Position numbers and translations under genes: made by a program. The notes beneath the pieces were generated by a model. It saw only the letters and a program-made list of their open reading frames with translations. It was not told where the DNA came from and did no database searches. This document shows positions 6,393 through 10,444 of a stretch of 10,444 nt of DNA, piece by piece. Within the stretch, counting starts at the first letter, position 1; every line of letters begins with the position of its first letter. This DNA is from Massilia sp. UBA2604 (lineage in GTDB: Bacteria; Pseudomonadota; Gammaproteobacteria; Burkholderiales; Burkholderiaceae_D): contig DDKG01000016.1 of the NCBI GenBank assembly GCA_002339265.1, forward strand, positions 21,260-31,703, written 5' to 3'.

Positions 6393-8615
6393 ATGCTGCG
6401 CCCAGTGCCGTCCGTTGTATCCCATCCAACGCCTGTCGCCCGTCTGGTGCGCCAGGCAACCGCACTGTGCGCCAGCGCCGCACTGTTGTCGCCGCTGGTC
6501 GCGATGGCCGCCGCGCCCGAGGCGCCGGAAGAAGCGGCAATGGAAGCCATCCCTACCGTCAACGTCACCGGCAAGCACGACGCCACCGAAAATACCAAAT
6601 CCTTCACCACCCGCTCCTCGACCCTGTTCAAGGGCGAAATGGACATCCGCGACACGCCGCAACCGGTGACCGTCATCACCAGCCAGTATATGGAAGAGCG
6701 CAATATGCTCGACCTGACCGATGTGCTCAACAATACCGCGGGCATCACGATCGACTACACCGACAGCGAGCGCATCGGCTACAACTCACGCGGCTTCTCG
6801 ATCGACTCGATGCAGATCGATGGCCTGAACTACACCCAATCCGGGGCGCCCTACATCCAGCCCGACACGGCCGTCCTGGACCGGGTCGAACTGCTGCGCG
6901 GCGCGGCAGGCATGCTGCGCGGTTCGGGCAATCCGTCGGCCACCGTGAACATGGTGCGTAAACTCCCGACCCGTGCGTTTCAGGCGTCGGGCGGCCTGAC
7001 GGTCGGCTCGTGGGATCGGCGCCGGGTCGAGGTGGATGTGTCGAGCCCACTCAATGCGAGCGGGTCGGTGCGTGGCCGGGTGGTGGCGGTCAAGGACAAG
7101 AAAGACCTGTTCCAGAATGGGCGCGAAGAAGACCGCGAAGTGCTGTACGGCGTGGTCCAGGCCGACCTGACGCCGCGCACCACGGTCAGCGCCTGGCTGC
7201 AGCATACCGACCTCGATGCCACCGGCGCCTGGGGCGGTATCCCGGGCAACTTCGACGGTTCTTCGCTGAACATGCCGATCGATACCTTCCTGGGCGCCAG
7301 CTGGAACCGCTGGAACCGCTACAACGACCAGGCCCAGGTCGGCATCGAGCACCGTTTCGACAATGGCTGGAATGTGCGTGCGAATGCCGGCTATTTCGCG
7401 ATGCGTCTCAAGACCAACGGCTTCAAGCAAAGCTACATGTCGCGCACCAGCACCACGAATCCCTATCTGATGGACATCACGACGTCGCAGTACACCGGCG
7501 ACGACGTCCGCCAGCAGGCTTTGAGCATCGTCGCGGATGGTCCGCTCACCCTGTTCGGACGCAAGCATACGCTGGTGGTCGGCGCCGAGCGCACCTACTA
7601 CCGGGCGATCGGCACCTATGGCGTTGGCAACCTGTTCAAGGAAACCATCGATATTCGGACCTTCGATCCGACCTCGAGCTACCTGGAGCGCGAGGTGAAG
7701 ACGATGCCGGCCGGCGGCATGCCGCCGAACGTGAACATCAACAACGGCGTCTTCGCGACGGCGCGCTTCTCGCTGGCCGACCCGCTGGCACTCCTGGTCG
7801 GCGCCCGCCTGAGCTGGTACGAAAACGAGAACCGCGCCAATGGCAGCGGCTACAAGGTGACCCGCGAAACCACGCCGTACCTGGGCCTTGTCTATGACTT
7901 GACGAACGAGATCAGCGCCTACGCCAGCTATACCGAGATCTTCCAGCCGCAGAGTGCGCGTGGGGCCGACGGCAACGTGTTCAAGCCGATTACCGGCGAA
8001 GACATCGAAGTGGGCCTGAAAGGGGAGTTCTTCGGTGGCCGCCTCAATGCATCGGCAGGCCTGTTCCAGATCGAAAACGTCGGCCGCCCGATCGACGATA
8101 TCTCGTCGCCCAATCCCTGCCCACCGGTGTACCCGGCCGGCTATTGCCGCATCGCCGGCGGCAAGCAGCGCAGCGAGGGCCTGGAAGCCGAGGTGTCTGG
8201 CGAGATCTTGCCTGGCTGGCAGTTGATGGCCGGTTACACTAATACCCGCACCAAGTACGTACGGGATACGGCCGCTAATACCGGCCAGCCGCTGCGCAGC
8301 ATCGATCCGAAACACGAGCTGAATCTGTTTACCAGCTATAGCCCGAACCGCTTCGGCCCGGGCTGGACGGTCGGCGGCGGTGTGAACACGCAAAGCGATT
8401 CGTATGTGCGCGGCGGCGCCCTGACCGCCACCCAGGGCGGCTACACCGTCGCCAATGCGATGGTCGCCTACCGCTTCACGGACAAGCTGTCGGTGCAGGC
8501 CAACGTCAACAATCTGTTCGACAAGGTCTACTACAAGAAGTTCGGTCCGACCGGCCTGGCCTGGTACTACGGCGATCCACGCAATGTGTCGGTAAGCCTG
8601 CGCGGCAGCTTGTAA
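6393..8615 (+). CDS. TonB-dependent siderophore receptor
   Basis: Outer-membrane beta-barrel receptor of 740 residues for TonB/ExbBD-driven uptake of a ferric siderophore, closest in look to the FhuE/FoxA/FpvA class. Signal peptide is about 1-40 (hydrophobic ALCASAALLSPLVAMAA); a TonB-box-like stretch (EAIPTVNVTG) is at about 51-60. The plug domain (about 82-190) shows DIRDTPQPVTVITSQYMEE, LTDVLNNTAGI, YNSRGFSIDSMQIDG, DRVELLRGAAGMLRGSGNPS and ATVNMVRKLP. The barrel ends with VQANVNNLFDKVYYKK and YYGDPRNVSVSLRGSL. There is no N-terminal STN signalling domain, so it is not a sigma-regulator transducer. Cys576 and Cys585 could form a disulfide in an external loop. ATG 6393 is chosen because AAGGAG (6382-6387) lies five bases upstream; an in-frame ATG at 6351 sits inside the Fur box. 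The exact siderophore cannot be told. Confidence 0.95.
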   Translation: MLRPVPSVVSHPTPVARLVRQATALCASAALLSPLVAMAAAPEAPEEAAMEAIPTVNVTGKHDATENTKSFTTRSSTLFKGEMDIRDTPQPVTVITSQYMEERNMLDLTDVLNNTAGITIDYTDSERIGYNSRGFSIDSMQIDGLNYTQSGAPYIQPDTAVLDRVELLRGAAGMLRGSGNPSATVNMVRKLPTRAFQASGGLTVGSWDRRRVEVDVSSPLNASGSVRGRVVAVKDKKDLFQNGREEDREVLYGVVQADLTPRTTVSAWLQHTDLDATGAWGGIPGNFDGSSLNMPIDTFLGASWNRWNRYNDQAQVGIEHRFDNGWNVRANAGYFAMRLKTNGFKQSYMSRTSTTNPYLMDITTSQYTGDDVRQQALSIVADGPLTLFGRKHTLVVGAERTYYRAIGTYGVGNLFKETIDIRTFDPTSSYLEREVKTMPAGGMPPNVNINNGVFATARFSLADPLALLVGARLSWYENENRANGSGYKVTRETTPYLGLVYDLTNEISAYASYTEIFQPQSARGADGNVFKPITGEDIEVGLKGEFFGGRLNASAGLFQIENVGRPIDDISSPNPCPPVYPAGYCRIAGGKQRSEGLEAEVSGEILPGWQLMAGYTNTRTKYVRDTAANTGQPLRSIDPKHELNLFTSYSPNRFGPGWTVGGGVNTQSDSYVRGGALTATQGGYTVANAMVAYRFTDKLSVQANVNNLFDKVYYKKFGPTGLAWYYGDPRNVSVSLRGSL

Positions 8616-8658
8616 GCCAAGTCTGATCCTGCCGCAGACCCGCAAACCAAGTTCGGCG

Positions 8659-8762
8659 CGTCGTTCCCGCGGAGGCGGGAACCCAAGTTGCATGCGTCGA
8701 GACTGCGTTTGATAATGGCGATGACGCACAGGGCTTGGGTTCCCGCCTGCGCGGGAACGACG
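8659..8762. repeat. Head-to-head REP pair
   Basis: Two 29-bp units in inverted orientation, 8659-8687 and 8734-8762, identical at 28 of 29 positions. Each unit is itself a perfect hairpin: GTTCCCGC with GCGGGAAC, 8-bp stem and 4-base loop (8663-8682 and 8739-8758). A further stem, TGCGTC (8693-8698) with GACGCA (8723-8728), lies between them, so the whole 104 bp can fold. It lies 43 bases after the receptor stop and may also help end or protect that transcript. Confidence 0.9.
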
Positions 8763-8805
8763 TGCTGGCGCTGCTGGTTCAGGTGTGGACGGGAACGAGC
8801 CGGGG

Positions 8806-8811
8806 TACAAT
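8806..8811 (+). promoter_or_regulatory. Candidate -10 element upstream of patatin gene
   Basis: TACAAT in the context GGGGTACAATCC, 28 bases before the chosen ATG 8840. No convincing -35 is seen at 16-18 bases; TGTGGA (8784-8789) is the best but weak. It lies downstream of the REP pair, which is consistent with the patatin gene having its own transcription start. Confidence 0.4.
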
Positions 8812-8839
8812 CCTCGCCTCGTTCATTTCGGCACATTCC

Positions 8840-9790
8840 ATGCTCTCTCGTCGTACCTCTCTCGCGGCCTGCGCCGCACTGCTCTTGAGCGCTTGCGGCA
8901 GCACGCCGGTCCAGACCCCGGTCCCGGCCGCCCCGGCCGTCGCCACCCCAGCGGCGGCGCCCCTGCCTCCGAAAAAAATCCGCATCGGCCTGGCCCTTGG
9001 TGGCGGCGCCGCGCGCGGCTTCGCCCATATCGGCGTGATCAAGGCCCTCGAGGCCCAGGGCATCTATCCGGAGATCGTGGTCGGCACCAGCGCCGGTTCG
9101 GTGGTCGGGTCGCTGTATGCCTCCGGCCTGAACGGCTTCGCGCTGCAAAAGACGGCGTTGACGATGGACGAGGCGACCATTTCGGACTGGGCCATGCCGT
9201 GGCTCAGCAAATCGAGCGGCCTGCTCAAGGGCGAGGCGCTGCAGAACTATGTGAACAAGGCGATCGGCAATGTGCCGATGGAAAAGCTGAAACTGCGCTT
9301 CGGCGCCGTCGCCACCGATTTGAAAACCGGCCAGCCGATCCTGTTCAACCGCGGCAATACCGGCATGGCGGTGCGCGCATCGTCGGCTGTGCCGAGCGTG
9401 TTCCAGCCGGTGAAAATCGGCAACAAGGAATATGTCGATGGCGGCCTGGTAGCGCCGGTGCCGGTGCGTTACGTGCGCGAGATGGGCGCCGATTTCATTA
9501 TCGCGGTCAACATCTCGAGCGCCACCGAGGGCGCGGCCACGGCCAGCTCGCTCGACGTGCTGATGCAGACCTTCAGCATCATGGGTCAGCGCCTGAACCA
9601 TTTTGAATTGAAGGACGCCGACATTGTCATCACGCCGGCGCTCGGCAATATGGGATCGAGCGATTTCGGCGGGCGCAACCTGGCCATCCTGGCCGGCGAG
9701 CAGGCCGCGGCCGCGGTCATGCCGCAAATCAAGGCCAAGCTGAAGCTCAAGCAACAAGTATCGCAACCTGCATCACAAGGAAAACCATGA
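8840..9790 (+). CDS. Patatin-like phospholipase family lipoprotein
   Basis: Serine lipid acyl hydrolase of the bacterial patatin family (RssA/YchK-like), predicted lipoprotein. The 316-residue product starts with a lipoprotein signal, LLSAC, with Cys19 as the lipidated residue, followed by a Pro/Ala linker (21-45). Catalytic features: glycine-rich oxyanion loop LALGGGAARGFAHIGV (51-66), nucleophile elbow GTSAGS with Ser84, and the dyad aspartate Asp200 in DGG. All expected catalytic residues are present. The frame is open back to 8735, but those extra residues come from the REP element; ATG 8840 gives the lipoprotein signal and is chosen although no ribosome-binding site is evident. The residue after Cys19 is Gly, not Asp, so the outer membrane is the more likely location. 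Its stop overlaps the next gene by ATGA. The natural substrate is unknown. Confidence 0.93.
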   Translation: MLSRRTSLAACAALLLSACGSTPVQTPVPAAPAVATPAAAPLPPKKIRIGLALGGGAARGFAHIGVIKALEAQGIYPEIVVGTSAGSVVGSLYASGLNGFALQKTALTMDEATISDWAMPWLSKSSGLLKGEALQNYVNKAIGNVPMEKLKLRFGAVATDLKTGQPILFNRGNTGMAVRASSAVPSVFQPVKIGNKEYVDGGLVAPVPVRYVREMGADFIIAVNISSATEGAATASSLDVLMQTFSIMGQRLNHFELKDADIVITPALGNMGSSDFGGRNLAILAGEQAAAAVMPQIKAKLKLKQQVSQPASQGKP

Positions 9791-10194
9791 ACACCAAACC
9801 CTACCTGACCCTGGCTGACGTCAAGAAAATCGGCGCCGCCGCCGAAGCCGAGGCCGTGCAAAACGGCTGGGCCGTGTCGATCGCGATCGTCGACGACGGC
9901 GGCCACCTGCTGTGGCAGCAGCGCCTGGACGGCGCGCCGCCGGTGTCCTCGTACATCGCCCCGGCCAAGGCCAATACCGCCGCCCTCGGCCGCCGCGAAT
10001 CGAAGATCTATGAAGACGTGGTTAACAATGGCCGCATGTCCTTCCTGAGCGCACCGAAGCTGGAAGGCATGCTCGAAGGCGGCGTGCCGGTGATCGTCGA
10101 CGGTCACGTGATCGGCGCCGTCGGCGTCTCGGGCGTCAAGTCGGAACAGGACGTGCAGATCGCCCGGGCCGGTATCGCCGCTCTCGGCGCTTGA
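9787..10194 (+). CDS. GlcG/HbpS family heme-binding-like protein
   Basis: Protein of 135 residues in the GlcG/HbpS family (Pfam Haem_degrading), a small alpha/beta fold whose best studied member, Streptomyces HbpS, binds heme; many members have no known role. Visible family features are VSIAIVDDGGHLLWQQRLDGA (30-50), the APAKANTAALGRRES helix (58-72), the glycine-rich GGVPVIVDGHVIGAVGVSG (98-116) and the final D-x3-A-x2-G-x3-L helix. No signal peptide, so it is probably cytoplasmic. The start codon overlaps the patatin stop (ATGA), and AAGGA (9777-9781) is a good ribosome-binding site five bases upstream. Family assignment is solid; heme binding in this protein is inferred only. Confidence 0.92.
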   Translation: MNTKPYLTLADVKKIGAAAEAEAVQNGWAVSIAIVDDGGHLLWQQRLDGAPPVSSYIAPAKANTAALGRRESKIYEDVVNNGRMSFLSAPKLEGMLEGGVPVIVDGHVIGAVGVSGVKSEQDVQIARAGIAALGA

Positions 10195-10202
10195 CGACAG
10201 TC

Positions 10203-10226
10203 TGCGGGCGCGATGTTGCGCCCGCA
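10203..10226 (+). terminator. Hairpin after HbpS-family gene, candidate terminator
   Basis: Perfect 9-bp GC-rich stem TGCGGGCGC (10203-10211) with GCGCCCGCA (10218-10226) and a 6-base loop, eight bases after the stop codon. The following sequence ACATTAGTTT is only partly T-rich, so termination may be incomplete or factor-aided. Confidence 0.6.
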
Positions 10227-10252
10227 ACATTAGTTTCAGCAGGGCAGGGTAG

Positions 10253-10271
10253 CGGCACGGCGTGTCGTTTT
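10253..10271 (+). terminator. Second hairpin with T-tract
   Basis: Six-base-pair stem CGGCAC (10253-10258) with GTGTCG (10262-10267), including one G-U pair and a 3-base loop, followed directly by TTTT (10268-10271). It may back up the stronger stem 26 bases upstream, isolating the patatin-HbpS unit from the promoter that follows. Confidence 0.4.
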
Positions 10272-10307
10272 CAGTAAATTTGCCATCGGGTATGTGGCGC
10301 CGTCGCA

Positions 10308-10336
10308 TTGCCGAATGTCGGACTACGCGCTATAAT
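10308..10336 (+). promoter_or_regulatory. Strong sigma70-type promoter
   Basis: TTGCCG (10308-10313), a 17-base spacer and a perfect TATAAT (10331-10336). Transcription would begin near 10343 and run off the window end. It follows two candidate terminators, which fits the start of a new transcription unit. Confidence 0.75.
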
Positions 10337-10444
10337 TCGGAAGTTTATCTAATTCAAACTTAGCCGTAGCGCATACCCACCATCCCTCATTCAACATGAC
10401 CTCCAACACCGGGCGGCTTCACTGCGCCCAGGACAGTTGGATGT
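10337..10444 (+). other. Leader and possible 5' end of an unidentified gene
   Basis: Transcribed stretch downstream of the promoter. An ATG at 10396 opens a frame to the window edge (MTSNTGRLHCAQDSWM), but it has no ribosome-binding site and I do not recognise the peptide. A 5-bp stem GGGCG (10411-10415) with CGCCC (10425-10429) lies inside it. It could be the gene start or an untranslated leader with the real start beyond the window. Confidence 0.25.

Noticed and set aside
5501..6961. Plus-strand frame of 486 codons spanning the divergent promoter
   Set aside because: It runs antisense through DUF4198, across the promoter and into the receptor gene in another frame, with no coherent protein features.
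6786..8810. Long minus-strand open frame (674 codons) opposite the receptor gene
   Set aside because: It is a GC-rich antisense shadow. It runs through the receptor and the REP pair, and its translation is Arg/Ala/His-rich low-complexity with no recognisable motif.
8567..9766. Minus-strand open frame (399 codons) opposite the patatin gene
   Set aside because: Shadow frame that crosses the REP pair and the end of the receptor gene; no motif.

Overview
The window looks like chromosomal DNA of a GC-rich betaproteobacterium, most likely Oxalobacteraceae (Massilia/Telluria/Duganella group). This rests on protein character, codon use, the phoU-phoB-phoR order and two short-repeat families that I associate from memory with that group; I ran no database search.

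Layout. (1) Positions 19-2721, plus strand: the distal half of a phosphate (Pho) operon, phoU-phoB-phoR, tightly packed; any pst transporter genes would lie upstream of the window. (2) Positions 2722-3187: an AT-richer, gene-free gap between two convergent 3' ends. It holds one lone repeat arm and three REP-like inverted-repeat modules, each 69 bp long. (3) Positions 3188-6223, minus strand: a four-gene cluster. In transcription order it encodes a periplasmic DUF4198 protein, a DUF3649 membrane protein, a PepSY-associated TM protein (ferric-reductase-like) and a DUF3325 membrane protein. The last three are joined by 4-bp ATGA stop/start overlaps. (4) Positions 6224-6392: a divergent control region with a 15/19 Fur box lying across back-to-back promoter elements. 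(5) Positions 6393-8615, plus strand: a TonB-dependent siderophore receptor. (6) Positions 8616-8839: a gap with a head-to-head REP pair. (7) Positions 8840-10194, plus strand: a patatin-like lipoprotein and a GlcG/HbpS-family protein, again overlapping by ATGA. (8) Positions 10195-10444: two candidate terminator hairpins, then a strong sigma70-type promoter for a gene or leader running off the window.

How the genes may work together. The receptor and the divergent minus-strand operon read as one Fur-controlled iron-uptake unit. The receptor would bring a ferric siderophore across the outer membrane. The DUF4198 protein would act in the periplasm. The PepSY-TM protein, with its two small membrane partners, would release iron by reduction at the inner membrane. 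The receptor and Fur logic are well supported; the roles of DUF4198, DUF3649 and DUF3325 are inferred from context. No tRNA, rRNA, CRISPR array, transposase or complete insertion sequence was seen.
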